From assembly GCF_018130955.1 (NCBI RefSeq), contig NZ_JAFCJM010000002.1, forward strand, positions 186,001-250,000: 64,000 bases of DNA, in the 5' to 3' direction. Below, piece by piece: positions 34,101-46,938 of the stretch. Numbering within the stretch: the first letter of the stretch is position 1; each line of letters starts with the position of its first letter. Below the pieces are notes generated by a model. It searched no databases, was not told the DNA's origin, and saw only the letters and a program-made list of their open reading frames with translations. Source of the DNA: Bradyrhizobium liaoningense (GTDB taxonomy: Bacteria > Pseudomonadota > Alphaproteobacteria > Rhizobiales > Xanthobacteraceae). Both the position numbers and the translations under genes were made by a program.

Positions 34101-34203
34101 CATCGTCGTGATCGGCGGCTTGTTGTCCTCTACCCTGCTCACGTTGATCCTGCTGCCGATCCTGTATCGCCGCTACGGCGGGGCTGCGAAGGAGGCCAAA
34201 TGA
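31129..34203 (+). CDS. Heavy-metal efflux RND pump (CzcA/CusA family)
   Basis: Inner-membrane proton-driven transporter of 1024 residues with the RND layout: one helix, large periplasmic loop, six helices, then the repeat. The HME group is shown by GLPIDAFPDVSPVQVKI and STTKYALADITVDFEDGTDIYWARNQVSERL. The helix-4 signature reads GGLAIAIGMLIDALVVVVEN; it lacks the DFG of CzcA/CnrA and is closer to CusA- or NrsA-like forms, so monovalent copper/silver or nickel is more likely than Zn/Cd/Co. It is translationally coupled to the adaptor before it and the DUF3240 gene after it (ATGA). No outer-membrane factor is encoded in the island. Confidence 0.93.
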   Translation: MLQRLVAFALSQRLFVALGVLLLIGAGAVVLPGLPIDAFPDVSPVQVKIIMKAPGLTPEEVEQRITVPIELELLGLPNKKILRSTTKYALADITVDFEDGTDIYWARNQVSERLSNIARDFPEGVSGGLAPITSPLGEMFMFTIDSPELSLAERRTLLDWVIRPALRTVPGVADVNALGGHVRAFEIVPLNDALAARGISYDLFRRAIEANSRNDGAGRVNQGEDSALVRIEGSIRGIDDIRAIVVDTRDGIPIRVSDVARVRIGALTRYGAVTADGRGETVEGLVLGLRGANAGQLVRDVRARLEELQPSLPKSVSINVFYDRSRLVNRAVGTVVRALGEATVLVIVLLLLFLGNWRASLVIALSLPLAIVIALIVMRAVGMSANLMSLGGLAIAIGMLIDALVVVVENIVGNLAKQEPGRTAPVIHIVFRSVCEVLQPVASGVLIIIIVFVPLLALQGLEGKLFIPVALAIIFALAASLLLALTVIPVATSFVLKSAPHDDPVLIRAAQRVYAPALDWALNNERKVVATALVGLFAAGYAYTQLGKTFMPTMDEGDVIVSVETLPSVNLDESLAINARLQAALLTVPDIAGIVARTGSDELGLDPMGPNQTDTFLVLKPADQRTTEDREALLAKLREVLADFPGLSLGFTQPIDMRVQEMISGVRGDVAVKIFGPDIARLNEIAAKLSTVLSGIDGAEDVYTTLNEGAQYYTVAVNRMEAGRLGLTVDSIANSLRTQIEGRTIGTALEEGRRTPILVRGSETTREAPTLLATLPLTLASGQHVALSQVARIQRVDGPVKIDREDGNRMSVVRANVRGRDMVGFVQEAQQKVATELPLPKGYRLTWGGQFENQQRAAARLSVVVPIAIGLIFVLLFTTFGSVRQALLVLVNIPFALIGGVFALVATGEYLSVPASVGFIALLGIAVLNGVVLVSYFNQLRAHGLSEARIVVDGAKRRLRPVLMTASITALGLIPLLLASGPGSEVQRPLAIVVIGGLLSSTLLTLILLPILYRRYGGAAKEAK

Positions 34204-34511
34204 CCAGCGACACCGTCTGTCTCACGTTGATCGCGCCGCGCCAGCTCCGCGACGAGTTGTTCGACTATCTCAGCGAGCAGACCGACCTTGTCACGGGATT
34301 CACGGCGTCCGATGCCGACGGACACGGCGCAGACGTCCGACTGCAGACCGCGGCCGAGCGCGTCCGGGGACACGCCGTTCAGGTGGTGGTGCGGATCATT
34401 CTTCCCAGGCTCGATGCCGCTCCCCTGCTCGACCGGCTCCGCCTCTCGCTTGCAGGAACCAAGCTCGTGTATTGGATTCTGCCCGTGACAGAATTCGGAA
34501 CGATCGACTAG
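34200..34511 (+). CDS. DUF3240 family protein
   Basis: A 103-residue cytoplasmic protein beginning MTSDTVCLTLIAPRQLRDELFDYL and ending WILPVTEFGTID. The size, the start pattern and the position directly behind an HME-RND pump gene are typical of DUF3240, whose members are nearly always linked to such pumps. It has a PII-like ferredoxin-fold appearance and may tune the transporter; no function is established. Its start overlaps the pump stop by four bases. Confidence 0.75.
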   Translation: MTSDTVCLTLIAPRQLRDELFDYLSEQTDLVTGFTASDADGHGADVRLQTAAERVRGHAVQVVVRIILPRLDAAPLLDRLRLSLAGTKLVYWILPVTEFGTID

Positions 34512-34557
34512 CGATCGCTGCCGACCCGTCCATACGCGCAACAGCAACGCAGCACTC

Positions 34558-37119
<2,562 letters not shown>

Positions 37120-37168
37120 CCCCCGGCGGTTGCAGGGAACGAATCCGGGTGTCCCGGCTTGACCGGGC

Positions 37169-37315
37169 ATGGACAGAGTTTTTCTCGCGATGATGGTCTG
37201 CGCCCTTCTGCTGCTGATCGCGGCCTCGGACCTTTTGGTCCACGGACCCGCGCCGCAGCAGCCGTCAGCGGACGTCGCCATTGTCATGCCGGCATCGGGC
37301 CGGCTGGTCCGATAA
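37169..37315 (+). CDS. Small hydrophobic hypothetical protein (48 aa)
   Basis: A 48-codon frame 50 bases after the P-type ATPase. It begins MDRVFLAMMVCALLLLIAAS, a single hydrophobic helix or uncleaved signal, followed by a short Pro/Gln-rich tail ending MPASGRLVR. No strong ribosome site is visible. It could be a small membrane protein of the efflux island or a chance frame. The family is not recognised. Confidence 0.4.
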   Translation: MDRVFLAMMVCALLLLIAASDLLVHGPAPQQPSADVAIVMPASGRLVR

Positions 37316-37400
37316 GCGATCGCCTGCGCGACCGCGCATTTTACGCCGGTTCCGACTTGTGCAGACCGCGCCGACCATCCAGGTGGGCGCGATCCGGACA

Positions 37401-37434
37401 GGCTCAGCTCCGCTTTGGTAGGGGGAGCTGAGCC
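37401..37434. terminator. Bidirectional terminator between the efflux island and ntrC
   Basis: GGCTCAGCTCC at 37401-37411 is perfectly complementary to GGAGCTGAGCC at 37424-37434, with a 12-base loop. It lies between the converging P-type ATPase operon and ntrC and could end both transcripts. There is no clear T-run on either side. Confidence 0.6.
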
Positions 37435-37449
37435 ACCGCCCGGGGCGGA

Positions 37450-38898
<1,449 letters not shown>

Positions 38899-38901
38899 TC
38901 C

Positions 38902-40080
38902 TCATTTTGCCCCCTGTGGAGCAGGCGACGACTTCCCGGCAGAATCGTCACGGCTGCTGTGATCGGTGTGTTTGATTGACGTCGAGTACATCGGCATCAG
39001 CACGCGGAAGGTGGTCTTGCGCGGCTGAGACTCGCATTCGATGATGCCCCCGTGATCGCCGACGATTTTTGCGACCAGCGCCAGGCCCAGACCGCTGCCG
39101 GTCTGCTTGGTGGTCACGAAGGGATCGAACAGGTTTGGCAAAAGGTCTTCCGGCACGCCCGGTCCATTGTCCTTGACGCAGAACTCGAGCGGCAGGGATA
39201 CCCGGGATTTTTGACCGGGAACTGACAGGCGGACGCCGGGACGGAACGCGGTGGTGAGCTGGATCTCGGCATCGGTACCGAGATCTACCACGGCTTCGGC
39301 GGCGTTCTTCACGAGGTTGAGGAACACCTGGATGAGCTGATCCTGGTTCGCCAGCACCGGCGGCAGCGAGGGATCGTAATCCTCGATGAAGCGGATGTTG
39401 CGGGCAAAGCCGGACTGCGCGAGCCGCTTCACATGGTCGAGCACGGAATGGATGTTGACCGGGCCGCGCGCCACCGGGCGGTCGTCGCCGAACACCTCCA
39501 TGCGGTCGACCAGGGTGACGATGCGGTCGGCCTCGTCGCAGATCAGCCGCGTCAGCATGCGGTCTTCCGAAGACGCCTGCTGCTCCAGCAGTTGTGCCGC
39601 GCCGCGGATGCCGGAGAGCGGGTTCTTGATCTCGTGCGCGAGCATGGCGGCAAGCGCGATCACCGAGCGCGCGGCGCTGCGGTGGGTGAGCTGCCGGTCC
39701 ATCTTGTCGGCGATGGTGCGCTCCTGCAGCATCACCACGATGTGGCCGGGCCGCTCGGTCAGCGGCGCGACGTGGAGATCGACCTGGCGGTCGCCGCCCA
39801 TCCGCGGCGTGCCCAGATCGACCTTGTATTCGTTGACCGGCGAATTCGACGAGCGGACCTGGTCGATCAGCGCCAGTAAGGGGCTGCCGAACGGCACCAG
39901 CTCCTTCAACGACTGTCGCTTCAGGAACTGCGTCGAGATCTCGAAAAAGGCCTCGGTCGCGATATTGGCGGCGACGATCTTGCCGTCGGGCCCGATCATG
40001 AGGACGGGATTGGGCAGTGCGTCCAGGATCGCATCGCTGTCGGACAGAAGCGGCCGACGCTGTTCAGCGGCTGAGCTCAT
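38902..40080 (-). CDS. ntrB: Nitrogen regulation sensor histidine kinase NtrB
   Basis: Soluble PII-controlled kinase of 392 residues that phosphorylates NtrC. N-terminal PAS domain ([25 protein letters not shown]), HisKA with [23 protein letters not shown], and HATPase with VKNAAEAV (N box), [22 protein letters not shown] and GSGLGLAL. No membrane segments are present. The ATG at 40080 overlaps the dusB stop (ATGA), so it is preferred over an in-frame ATG five codons earlier. Confidence 0.97.
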   Translation of the reverse strand: MSSAAEQRRPLLSDSDAILDALPNPVLMIGPDGKIVAANIATEAFFEISTQFLKRQSLKELVPFGSPLLALIDQVRSSNSPVNEYKVDLGTPRMGGDRQVDLHVAPLTERPGHIVVMLQERTIADKMDRQLTHRSAARSVIALAAMLAHEIKNPLSGIRGAAQLLEQQASSEDRMLTRLICDEADRIVTLVDRMEVFGDDRPVARGPVNIHSVLDHVKRLAQSGFARNIRFIEDYDPSLPPVLANQDQLIQVFLNLVKNAAEAVVDLGTDAEIQLTTAFRPGVRLSVPGQKSRVSLPLEFCVKDNGPGVPEDLLPNLFDPFVTTKQTGSGLGLALVAKIVGDHGGIIECESQPRKTTFRVLMPMYSTSIKHTDHSSRDDSAGKSSPAPQGAK

Positions 40081-41153
40081 GCAGCAGCGCTCCATGCGAA
40101 GTCGTCGAAGGCATCTTGGAGGGAACGGTGCACGGCGCGCGGATCCTCCGAGGTGAGGATGTTCTGGCGCCAGGCCTTGAGCTTCTCGGCGGGCACGCGG
40201 CTGAGATCGGCGGCGACATCGAGGGCCCAGCCGAGGTGTTTGCGCGCGTGGCGCAGACCGATGCGCAGGCCGTAGAGATCGCAGACGCCCTCGTAGAGCG
40301 TGCGGACATAGTGGAGTTGCTCGCCGAGGGTCGGCGCCGTCTCTGCCTCCCCACCCTGCAGGCGCCGGCCGATCTGGCCGGGCAGCCAGGGCTGGCCCTG
40401 CGCCCCGCGGCCGATCATCACGGCATCGGCGCCGGACGCCTCGAGGGCAGCCACGGCCTTGTCATAGGAGGTGATGTCGCCATTGACGACGAGCGGAAGG
40501 GTCGTCGCCTCGCGCACGGCGCGGATCGCGTCCCAATCCGCCTCGCCCTTGTAGAACTGGCAGCGGGTCCGGCCATGCACGGTGACGAGCTGCACGCCGG
40601 CGGCTTCCGCCCGTCGCGCCAGCTCCGGCGCGTTGCGGGTGCGGTCGTCCCAGCCGAGCCGCATCTTGAGCGTCACCGGCACCTTCACCGCGGCAATGGT
40701 CGCATCGATCAGGCTGACGGCATGGTCGAGGTCGCGCATCAGCGCCGAGCCGGACTGACCGCCGGTGACGTGGCGGGCCGGGCAGCCCATGTTGATGTCG
40801 ATGATGTCGGCGCCCGCGGCTTCCGCGATCCGGGCGCCCTCAGCCATCCAATGTGCCTCGCAGCCGGCCAGCTGCACCACATGCGGGCCGAGCCCGGTCG
40901 CCTCGCAGCGCAAACGCGACATCCGATGGCCGTTGGCGAGCTCGTCGCTAGCGGTCATTTCCGACACGACCAAACCGGCCCCGAGCTCCGCAGTCAAACG
41001 ACGGAAGGGTGAATCGGTCACACCCGACATTGGCGCCAGGAAAACCGGATTGGCGACGTCAATATCGCCTATTTTCAACGGCTTAGCGCCTGATGTTACC
41101 GAACCGGTCACGGACGTTCCGTTCACAAGGCGGCGCCTCATCGCGCCTGCCAT
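40077..41153 (-). CDS. dusB: tRNA-dihydrouridine synthase (DusB/NifR3)
   Basis: FMN enzyme that reduces uridines in the tRNA D-loop; historically nifR3 when in front of ntrBC. Conserved FMN-barrel features are [23 protein letters not shown]-like [24 protein letters not shown] with the catalytic Cys, [18 protein letters not shown], and [15 protein letters not shown]. The protein is up to 358 residues; an ATG at 41141 is an alternative start and fits a promoter whose -10 ends at 41158, since a start at 41153 would be nearly leaderless. First gene of the dusB-ntrB-ntrC operon. Confidence 0.95.
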   Translation of the reverse strand: MAGAMRRRLVNGTSVTGSVTSGAKPLKIGDIDVANPVFLAPMSGVTDSPFRRLTAELGAGLVVSEMTASDELANGHRMSRLRCEATGLGPHVVQLAGCEAHWMAEGARIAEAAGADIIDINMGCPARHVTGGQSGSALMRDLDHAVSLIDATIAAVKVPVTLKMRLGWDDRTRNAPELARRAEAAGVQLVTVHGRTRCQFYKGEADWDAIRAVREATTLPLVVNGDITSYDKAVAALEASGADAVMIGRGAQGQPWLPGQIGRRLQGGEAETAPTLGEQLHYVRTLYEGVCDLYGLRIGLRHARKHLGWALDVAADLSRVPAEKLKAWRQNILTSEDPRAVHRSLQDAFDDFAWSAAA

Positions 41154-41157
41154 AACC

Positions 41158-41186
41158 TATCTTGCGCACAATTCTTGTGCAGTCAA
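41158..41186 (-). promoter_or_regulatory. Sigma-70-like promoter of dusB-ntrBC with palindromic spacer
   Basis: On the minus strand TTGACT (41186-41181) is separated by 17 bases from AAGATA (41163-41158). Within the spacer GCACAA-GAA-TTGTGC (41166-41180) is a perfect 6-3-6 palindrome, the classical place for a repressor or autoregulator. Position, 5 to 17 bases before the possible dusB starts, is right. The -10 match is imperfect. Confidence 0.5.
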
Positions 41187-41350
41187 GCGTCATGCCTACA
41201 GTTTAGACAGTTCTGTGAATCTTGCAAGTGCAGTGCAGCAAAATGCGTTGCCCCCAATCCGGGGAAACCTCTGGTCTTGCGCGCCTACCGTGCTAGAGGC
41301 ATGCCACAAATCATTCCTGTCCCAGACCATCACCATCAATTGAGTTTTTA

Positions 41351-42532
41351 ATGGCGAAAACAGAGCGGACCGCAGCGGTCCTCGTCGCAGCCGGGCGTGG
41401 CTTGCGCGCCGGCGCAGGCGGCCCGAAGCAATATCGCTCGATCGGTGGACTGCCCGTGATCTATCGCGCCATGGAATCGTTCAGCCGCCACGCCGACGTG
41501 TTCGCGGTGCAGCCTGTGGTCAACCCCGACGACAGCGCGATGTTCACGGCCGCCGTCTCGGGCCTGCGTCACGAGCCGCCAACCCATGGCGGCGCGACCC
41601 GGCAGGCGTCTGTGCTCGCCGGCCTCGAGGCGCTCGCAAAACATAAGCCCGACATCGTGCTGATCCACGACGCGGCGCGCCCCTTCGTGTCGCAGGCCCT
41701 GATCTCGCGCGCGATCGAGGCTGCCAGCCGCACGGGTGCTGCGATCCCTGCGATCCCCGTGACCGACACCATCAAGCTGACCGGCGACGGCGGCAATGTC
41801 GAGGGCACGCCGGACCGCGCGCGGTTGCGAATCGCGCAGACGCCGCAATCCTTTCGTTACGACGTCATCCTCGAGGCGCATCGTCGTGCGGCCAGGGAGG
41901 GACGCAGCGATTTCACGGACGATGCGGCGATTGCAGAATGGGCGGGATTGACGGTGGCGACCTTTGAGGGCGATGTTGCGAACATGAAGCTCACCACTCC
42001 CGAAGATTTCGTGCGCGAGGAAGCGCGCCTTGCGGCCCAGCTCGGCGACATCAGGACCGGCACCGGCTACGACGTGCACGCCTTCGGCGAGGGCGACCAC
42101 GTTATGATCTGCGGCGTGCGCGTCCCGCACACGAAGGGGTTCCTCGCTCATTCCGACGGCGACGTCGGGCTGCACGCGCTGGTCGACGCCATCCTCGGCG
42201 CGCTGGCCGACGGCGATATCGGCTCGCACTTTCCGCCAAGCGATCCAAAGTGGAAGGGCGCCTCCTCCGACCAGTTCTTGAAATACGCCATCGAGCGCGT
42301 CACGCAGCGCGGCGGCCGCGTCGCCAATCTCGAGGTGACGATGATCTGCGAGCGCCCGAAGATCGGCCCCTTGCGCGACACCATGCGCGCGCGCATCGCC
42401 GAAATCTCCGGCGTCGACATTTCGCGTGTTGCGGTCAAGGCGACGACCAGCGAACGGCTCGGCTTCACCGGCCGCGAGGAAGGTATCGCAGCGACCGCAA
42501 GCGCCACCATCCGCCTGCCCTGGAGCCTCTAG
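41351..42532 (+). CDS. ispDF: Bifunctional MEP cytidylyltransferase / MEcPP synthase IspDF
   Basis: Fused enzyme for steps 3 and 5 of the non-mevalonate isoprenoid pathway. The IspD domain (to about residue 232) starts [21 protein letters not shown], the CTP-binding loop, with [13 protein letters not shown]; the IspF domain follows from [21 protein letters not shown] with zinc-ligand Asp and His residues and [29 protein letters not shown]. The 393-residue length is as in other alphaproteobacterial fusions. It is divergent from dusB with a 197-base intergenic promoter region, and pncC-like cinA follows after three bases. Confidence 0.97.
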   Translation: MAKTERTAAVLVAAGRGLRAGAGGPKQYRSIGGLPVIYRAMESFSRHADVFAVQPVVNPDDSAMFTAAVSGLRHEPPTHGGATRQASVLAGLEALAKHKPDIVLIHDAARPFVSQALISRAIEAASRTGAAIPAIPVTDTIKLTGDGGNVEGTPDRARLRIAQTPQSFRYDVILEAHRRAAREGRSDFTDDAAIAEWAGLTVATFEGDVANMKLTTPEDFVREEARLAAQLGDIRTGTGYDVHAFGEGDHVMICGVRVPHTKGFLAHSDGDVGLHALVDAILGALADGDIGSHFPPSDPKWKGASSDQFLKYAIERVTQRGGRVANLEVTMICERPKIGPLRDTMRARIAEISGVDISRVAVKATTSERLGFTGREEGIAATASATIRLPWSL

Positions 42533-42535
42533 ACC

Positions 42536-43138
42536 ATGGGCGGCAGCGACGCACGCGCCCTCTCCCGCTCGCTGCTCGACCTGTGCCGGATGCGCAAGCT
42601 GACGATCGCCACCGCCGAGTCCTGCACCGGCGGTCTCGTCGCCGGCGCGCTGACCGACATCCCCGGCTCGTCCGACGTGATCGACCGCGGTTTCGTCACC
42701 TATTCCAATGATGCCAAGCGCGCCATGCTCGGGGTCGAGGCGAGCACGCTTCTCAATTTCGGCGCCGTCAGCAAGGAAACCGCGACCGCGATGGCGGTCG
42801 GCGCGCTGGAACGCGCCGGCGTCGACCTGGCCGTCGCCATCACGGGCATTGCCGGTCCGGGCGGCGCGACGCCGGGCAAGCCGGTCGGACTCGTGCACTT
42901 TGCCGTTGCCGCGCGCGACGGCCGCATCGTCCATCGCGAGCATCGGTTTGGCGCAATCGGGCGCAGCGCGGTCCGCGCCCGCTCCGTGGTCGAGGCGCTC
43001 CGCATGCTGATGGATCTCGCCCGCGGGCCGCAGGCGGCGACAAAGCCGCGTCGCGCAGCCGCGGGCCGCCTGCGCCCGCGTGTCACCCGCTCGCCGCGGC
43101 GCCACGCGGTGAAGCGGCGTCGGCCGCCGCGGGGCTGA
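42536..43138 (+). CDS. CinA family protein, nicotinamide-nucleotide amidohydrolase
   Basis: Single-domain CinA_C protein of 200 residues, related to PncC, which deamidates NMN to nicotinate mononucleotide in the pyridine nucleotide cycle. The family signature is [24 protein letters not shown] with the nucleophilic Ser, plus [24 protein letters not shown]. The last 35 residues are Arg- and Ala-rich ([16 protein letters not shown]...) and go beyond the usual domain end. It is three bases after ispDF and surely co-transcribed. Confidence 0.92.
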   Translation: MGGSDARALSRSLLDLCRMRKLTIATAESCTGGLVAGALTDIPGSSDVIDRGFVTYSNDAKRAMLGVEASTLLNFGAVSKETATAMAVGALERAGVDLAVAITGIAGPGGATPGKPVGLVHFAVAARDGRIVHREHRFGAIGRSAVRARSVVEALRMLMDLARGPQAATKPRRAAAGRLRPRVTRSPRRHAVKRRRPPRG

Positions 43139-43142
43139 CAGG

Positions 43143-43204
43143 GCGTTTTCGAGCGAAGTGGATACCGGTTCGCGTCAAGAAAACGCGTGAAAACAAAAAT
43201 CTAG
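43143..43204. repeat. Rhizobiales intergenic repeat (GCGTTTTCGAGCGAAGTGG type)
   Basis: GCGTTTTC at 43143-43150 is complementary to GAAAACGC at 43179-43186, around GAGCGAAGTGGATACCGG. The stretch GCGAAGTGGATACCGGTTCG and the trailing AAAACAAAAATCTAGA are in my recollection common between genes in Bradyrhizobium and relatives. The stop codon of the DUF2478 gene (CTA at 43201) falls in its end. It may act as terminator for both flanking convergent genes. Confidence 0.6.
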
Positions 43205-43764
43205 AATCCTGCTGTCCGCGGCAGGTCCGCAAGCCATTGCTCGACTGCGCGCGGATCGTCGGGCAGCTCGATGGCAAACTCACCCGCAAAGCAGCGCCAG
43301 GCTACGATGTTGCTGCGGGGAACGGCGATGACGACCGGGATGCCGCGGTCCATCGCATCTGCGATGAGATCGAGCACGCCGCCGCCGCTGCATTCCGCCT
43401 TGCCGAACTTGTTGAGCACCAGCAGGTCCGCCCCCGACCGCAGATTCTCCCCGACCCGTGCGGTCGCCTGCGCCAGGGCCCCTTCGTCGAGCCTGCATCC
43501 GGCGGCGTCGTTGCCGCGGTCCTCGAAGATCGGGGTGAGCCGGCCGCTGCCGAGGTCCTCCAGCAGCACGTCGCACGCGCGATCCGGCCGGGTGGATACG
43601 AGGCGCTGCCGCACGCCCGCAAGCGCCAATCCGCGCGCCCGGCTCCGTTCGATCAGCACCTCGAATGCGGCATCCGGAAAGGCGCCATCGTGATAGACGA
43701 TCGCAGCGACGGGTGCATGCGATGTGGGGCGCTCAGGCGCCGGGGCGGACTGCGTGGCGGGCAT
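43201..43764 (-). CDS. DUF2478 family protein
   Basis: A 187-residue protein that resembles DUF2478, a family of NTPase-fold proteins often near molybdate or iron-sulfur genes. Recognisable stretches are VAAIVYHDGAFPDAAFEVLIERSRARGLALAGVRQ, GADLLVLNKFGKAECSGGGVLDLIADAM and GIPVVIAVPRSNIVAWRCFAGE. LNKFGKAE is the usual conserved core. Function is not established. It stands alone here, convergent with cinA and divergent from a phosphatase remnant. A short Pro-rich N-terminus (MPATQSAPAPERPTS) precedes the domain. Confidence 0.78.
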   Translation of the reverse strand: MPATQSAPAPERPTSHAPVAAIVYHDGAFPDAAFEVLIERSRARGLALAGVRQRLVSTRPDRACDVLLEDLGSGRLTPIFEDRGNDAAGCRLDEGALAQATARVGENLRSGADLLVLNKFGKAECSGGGVLDLIADAMDRGIPVVIAVPRSNIVAWRCFAGEFAIELPDDPRAVEQWLADLPRTAGF

Positions 43765-43899
43765 CGGGTTTCACCTCACTGCGACGGGGGACAATCGAAA
43801 CAATATGGAAGCGGAAACTCCGCCTCATTGTCCTGGCGCAATGTCACGCCAATGCCGCAAGCGTCCCAAGATCGGTTCCTTGCGTGACACCACGCGCTC

Positions 43900-44292
43900 A
43901 ACGCCAGCGAGCCCGATGGCAGCGACCATCTCGTCGATCTGATCAGGGCGGTCGTCGAGGGACCCGACGGGCACAGCACGTTGATCGTGGTCACCTATGA
44001 CGAATTCGGCGGGCAATGGGATCACGTTCCGCCCCCGCCTTACAATCGGCCGGCGCCCTTCAACCGGCACCGCCATCTTGCCCCGCATGATCAATGGGGC
44101 CCCGGAACGCGCGTTCCCGCGTTGCTCGTCTCCAAAAGGTTTCACAAGTCCGGTGTAGACCATGCGGATCACGACACGACCTCGATCCTCAAGCTGATCG
44201 AGGAGCGCTTCAATCTCAAACCGCTGGGAACGCGCGACGCCAACGTGATCAGCCTGCGGACCGCGCTCGATGAGGGCGGACTGCACGACTAG
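43900..44292 (+). pseudogene. C-terminal remnant of an acid phosphatase / phospholipase C-type phosphoesterase
   Basis: Encodes only the last 125 residues or so of an AcpA/phosphoesterase-family protein: HLVDLIRAVVEGPDGHSTLIVVTYDEFGGQWDHV, then GPGTRVPALLVSKRF and STTSILKLIEERFNL-like DTTSILKLIEERFNLKPLG. An in-frame TGA shortly upstream and absence of the N-terminal catalytic region (normally about 400 residues) show that it is a fragment. An internal GTG/ATG at 43981 could give a 103-residue peptide, but that would lack the active site. It is flanked by the DUF2478 gene and a 9-1-9 palindrome at 44295-44313. Confidence 0.7.
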
Positions 44293-44294
44293 AC

Positions 44295-44313
44295 CGCCTC
44301 TGAATCAGAGGCG
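44295..44313. repeat. Perfect 19-base palindrome after the phosphatase remnant
   Basis: CGCCTCTGA-A-TCAGAGGCG starts two bases after the remnant's stop. A 1-nt loop is too small for a typical hairpin, so pairing would open to a 3-5 nt loop. It could be the terminator of the ancestral phosphatase gene. Confidence 0.4.
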
Positions 44314-44368
44314 TGGCGGGGCCCGCGAACCGGACCCTGCCAACATCACTAATGGTGAAGCTGGCCCC

Positions 44369-44857
44369 TCAGATGATCTGATCCTCCGGCACGGTTCCGA
44401 TCGCGATCGCGGGATTGCCGGCCACGATCGTACGATCGGGCACGTCACGGGTCACAACCGAACCCGCACCAACCAGCGCATTCTCTCCGATCGTCACGCC
44501 GGGACAGAGCACCGCGCCGCCGCCGATCCGCGCGGCTCGCAGAATGCGCGGCGCCGCGCTCACGAACGTCAGCGACGGCCGTCGATGGGTGATGCGCTTG
44601 TCGTTCATGGTCAGCACGCCGGGGCCGCAAAACACCTCGTCCTCGATGACGACGCCGCGCGTGATGTAGCAGCGACTTTGCAACGACACGAAGTTCCCGA
44701 TCAGCACCTCACCCTCGATGTCGAGATACGAGCCGATCACGCAACCCCTGCCGATGACTGTATTGTCGCGAATGAAGACGAAATTGCCGATGCGCGTGCC
44801 CTCGCCGATCAGGGCATCGTCTGCAATCACGCAATGTTGTCCCTGCGTCGAGGACAT
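44369..44857 (-). CDS. Hexapeptide-repeat acyltransferase (sugar N/O-acetyltransferase, WbpD/WlbB-like)
   Basis: Left-handed beta-helix acyltransferase of 162 residues. Hexapeptide repeats are clear along its length ([86 protein letters not shown]). The loop with [22 protein letters not shown] resembles acyltransferases for UDP-amino sugars such as WbpD. The ATG at 44857 is used; a GTG three codons upstream is possible. It is 77 bases downstream of the glycosyltransferase on the same strand, so a joint role in surface polysaccharide is likely. Confidence 0.85.
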   Translation of the reverse strand: MSSTQGQHCVIADDALIGEGTRIGNFVFIRDNTVIGRGCVIGSYLDIEGEVLIGNFVSLQSRCYITRGVVIEDEVFCGPGVLTMNDKRITHRRPSLTFVSAAPRILRAARIGGGAVLCPGVTIGENALVGAGSVVTRDVPDRTIVAGNPAIAIGTVPEDQII

Positions 44858-44934
44858 CACTGTCACCCCATTGGGACGCCGCCGCGTCCGATCCTTCGGT
44901 CGGCTGCGATCGGAGCCCTGCTGTTTTCCTGATG

Positions 44935-46170
44935 CTATTTACGGCGGAACCGGCGTTCCCGCCAAGCCGCCGCATGATAGCGCAGCGCATCGAGCGGCGA
45001 TCGCAAGAGCGTAAGCTCCGACGCCAAGCCCTCGATTTCCAGTTCCATGGCCTTCGCCCGGGCCAATGCATCGTCGCAAGTGCGGCGAAGCGATTCATTC
45101 TTGTCGACGAGGGCACGATGCTCGGCAGCAAACCTGTTGGCCTCCTGGAGCCGATCGAAGTTCTCCGGAATCGTGCCCTCGCCGAGCCTGCGCAGCCATT
45201 GTGCCATGAACAGCCCCGTGGCGCGCAAATCCGCGGCGCAATCGGCCTCGCAGGGGGAGGCCACAATATCGCGGTGCAGGGCCTCGACGCGGTCGAGATA
45301 GGCGGAGAGCGGCGCGACATCCCGGATACGCCGCGATACGACGGCTGCATCCGCCGCATCGTAGCGCTCGATCTCGGTCGCGATCGCCTCCGCCGTAATC
45401 GGCCGCGTCAGAACGCTGACCCCAAAGTTCCGCTCGCGCCAGGTATCCAGGGTGGCGGCGGTCGCGAGCCCGGCGAGGCCGCGGCCGTCCACCACGATCA
45501 CGGCGCAACCGACCGCCATGGCTTCCAGCGCCATGCGCGCGGACGCAAACACCAGATCGTAGCGCTTCAACTGGACGTGCAGGTCTTCGATCTCGCGACC
45601 GAACGCCGTGCCGACTTCGTCGAGCGCAAGGCCAGCTTGACCTGCCGCATCGCGGACTGCGGCGACGTGGGCGGTGTTCTTGGCGAGGAGCAGCGCCCGC
45701 GCCGGCCTGGCAGGAAGCGGATCGCGCGGCGTGAAGAGCGCGGTATCGACTGCGTTCAACAGGAGAACGACCTCCCCTGCGAGACGACCGGTCTCCGCGA
45801 CGACGCGGGCGCGGCAGGCCTCGTCGACCGCACACAGCATCCTCACGCGCGGCAGGGACGGCGGACCGTCGAACCAGTAGCTCGCGGAGTGGCAGACAAA
45901 CAGCCCGGGGCTTGCCGGAAAGTGTGCCATCGCGGCGGCAAGCACGTGATTGTGGTTGCCGTGGATGATGTCAGGCGTCCACGGAAGGTCCTCCAGCCTG
46001 TCGGTGACGGTGACACCACGACCGCGAAGATTTACGGCACTCCGCCCCAGCAGCGGCGCAAACACCGCAACCTCGTGGCCGCGATGGCGAAGGCCCGACG
46101 CGAGATCGATGGTCACGACCTCGGTGCCGGATCGACCCGACAGAGCACAGTTGGTGGTCAACACGCGCAT
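44935..46170 (-). CDS. Glycosyltransferase family 4-like protein
   Basis: A 411-residue GT-B fold protein. N-terminal acceptor domain: [39 protein letters not shown] with the Gly-rich loop; [11 protein letters not shown] follows. The C-terminal donor region contains [26 protein letters not shown], the E-x7-E-like site of GT4 (here EAMAVG). The final 70 residues are a charged coiled-coil-like segment. The ATG at 46170 gives the family N-terminus; the open frame reaches 46338, where the divergent methyltransferase begins. Probably transfers a sugar in a polysaccharide or glycolipid; the substrate is unknown. Confidence 0.82.
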   Translation of the reverse strand: MRVLTTNCALSGRSGTEVVTIDLASGLRHRGHEVAVFAPLLGRSAVNLRGRGVTVTDRLEDLPWTPDIIHGNHNHVLAAAMAHFPASPGLFVCHSASYWFDGPPSLPRVRMLCAVDEACRARVVAETGRLAGEVVLLLNAVDTALFTPRDPLPARPARALLLAKNTAHVAAVRDAAGQAGLALDEVGTAFGREIEDLHVQLKRYDLVFASARMALEAMAVGCAVIVVDGRGLAGLATAATLDTWRERNFGVSVLTRPITAEAIATEIERYDAADAAVVSRRIRDVAPLSAYLDRVEALHRDIVASPCEADCAADLRATGLFMAQWLRRLGEGTIPENFDRLQEANRFAAEHRALVDKNESLRRTCDDALARAKAMELEIEGLASELTLLRSPLDALRYHAAAWRERRFRRK

Positions 46171-46317
46171 CTGAGACTTGCCGCTCCAAGCGGGACCATC
46201 CGGCTGCATAGTGCATGTGGCAGGGTACGGCAACCATTGGATGGGCCGGCACTGCCGCGGGGGAGCTTGCTCGACCAGCTGATGCGGCGATAATGCAAAG
46301 GGATTGTCGAGTTGCGC

Positions 46318-46923
46318 ATGCAGGACATCTTCGTTCACGCCTATCGCACCAATTTATGGGGCGACCCCGAATCCGTGTCCGGAATTGGATCGGGCGTGGT
46401 GCGCACGGCAGCGTTCCGCGACGAGATCCCGGCATTGCTCGACCGGATCGGTGCGAGGACGTTGCTCGACGCCGGCTGCGGCGATTTCAACTGGATGAAG
46501 GAAGTCTCTCTCTCGCAGCACTATATCGGCTGGGACATCGTGCCCGAGCTGATCGCCGCGAACGCCAAGCATGCGAGCGAGAAGCGCAGCTTCGTGCACG
46601 GCGACATCACGTCCGACGCCCTGCCGAGGGTCGACGTCATCCTGTGCCGCGACTGCCTGGTTCACTTCTCGTTCGCCGAGGCGTGGCGCGCCTTGCAGAA
46701 CTTCAAGCGCAGCGGGTCGCTCTACCTTCTGACCACCACGTTCATCGCCCATTCCGACAACGTCGACATTCGCTGCGGAGACTGGCGTACGCTGGATTTC
46801 GAGGCGCCGCCCTTCAATTTCGCTCCGCCCGTCCATGCCATCGACGAAAGATGCCTGCACACCGGCGGCATCTATCGCGACAAACGGCTGGCGTTGTGGC
46901 GGATCGCAGACATTCCGGATTAG
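46318..46923 (+). CDS. Class I SAM-dependent methyltransferase
   Basis: A 201-residue methyltransferase. The SAM-binding motif I is TLLDAGCGDFNWMKEV, then the acidic motif II in YIGWDIVPELIAAN and motif IV in DVILCRDCLVHFSFAEAW. The GDFNWM variant and the end GGIYRDKRLALWRIADIP are features of a group often found among glycan clusters in rhizobia. The ATG at 46318 is used; a TTG two codons earlier is possible. Divergent from the glycosyltransferase with about 147 bases between starts, so both may answer to one control region. The substrate is unknown. Confidence 0.82.
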   Translation: MQDIFVHAYRTNLWGDPESVSGIGSGVVRTAAFRDEIPALLDRIGARTLLDAGCGDFNWMKEVSLSQHYIGWDIVPELIAANAKHASEKRSFVHGDITSDALPRVDVILCRDCLVHFSFAEAWRALQNFKRSGSLYLLTTTFIAHSDNVDIRCGDWRTLDFEAPPFNFAPPVHAIDERCLHTGGIYRDKRLALWRIADIPD

Positions 46924-46938
46924 CGGTACGCGCTGCGA

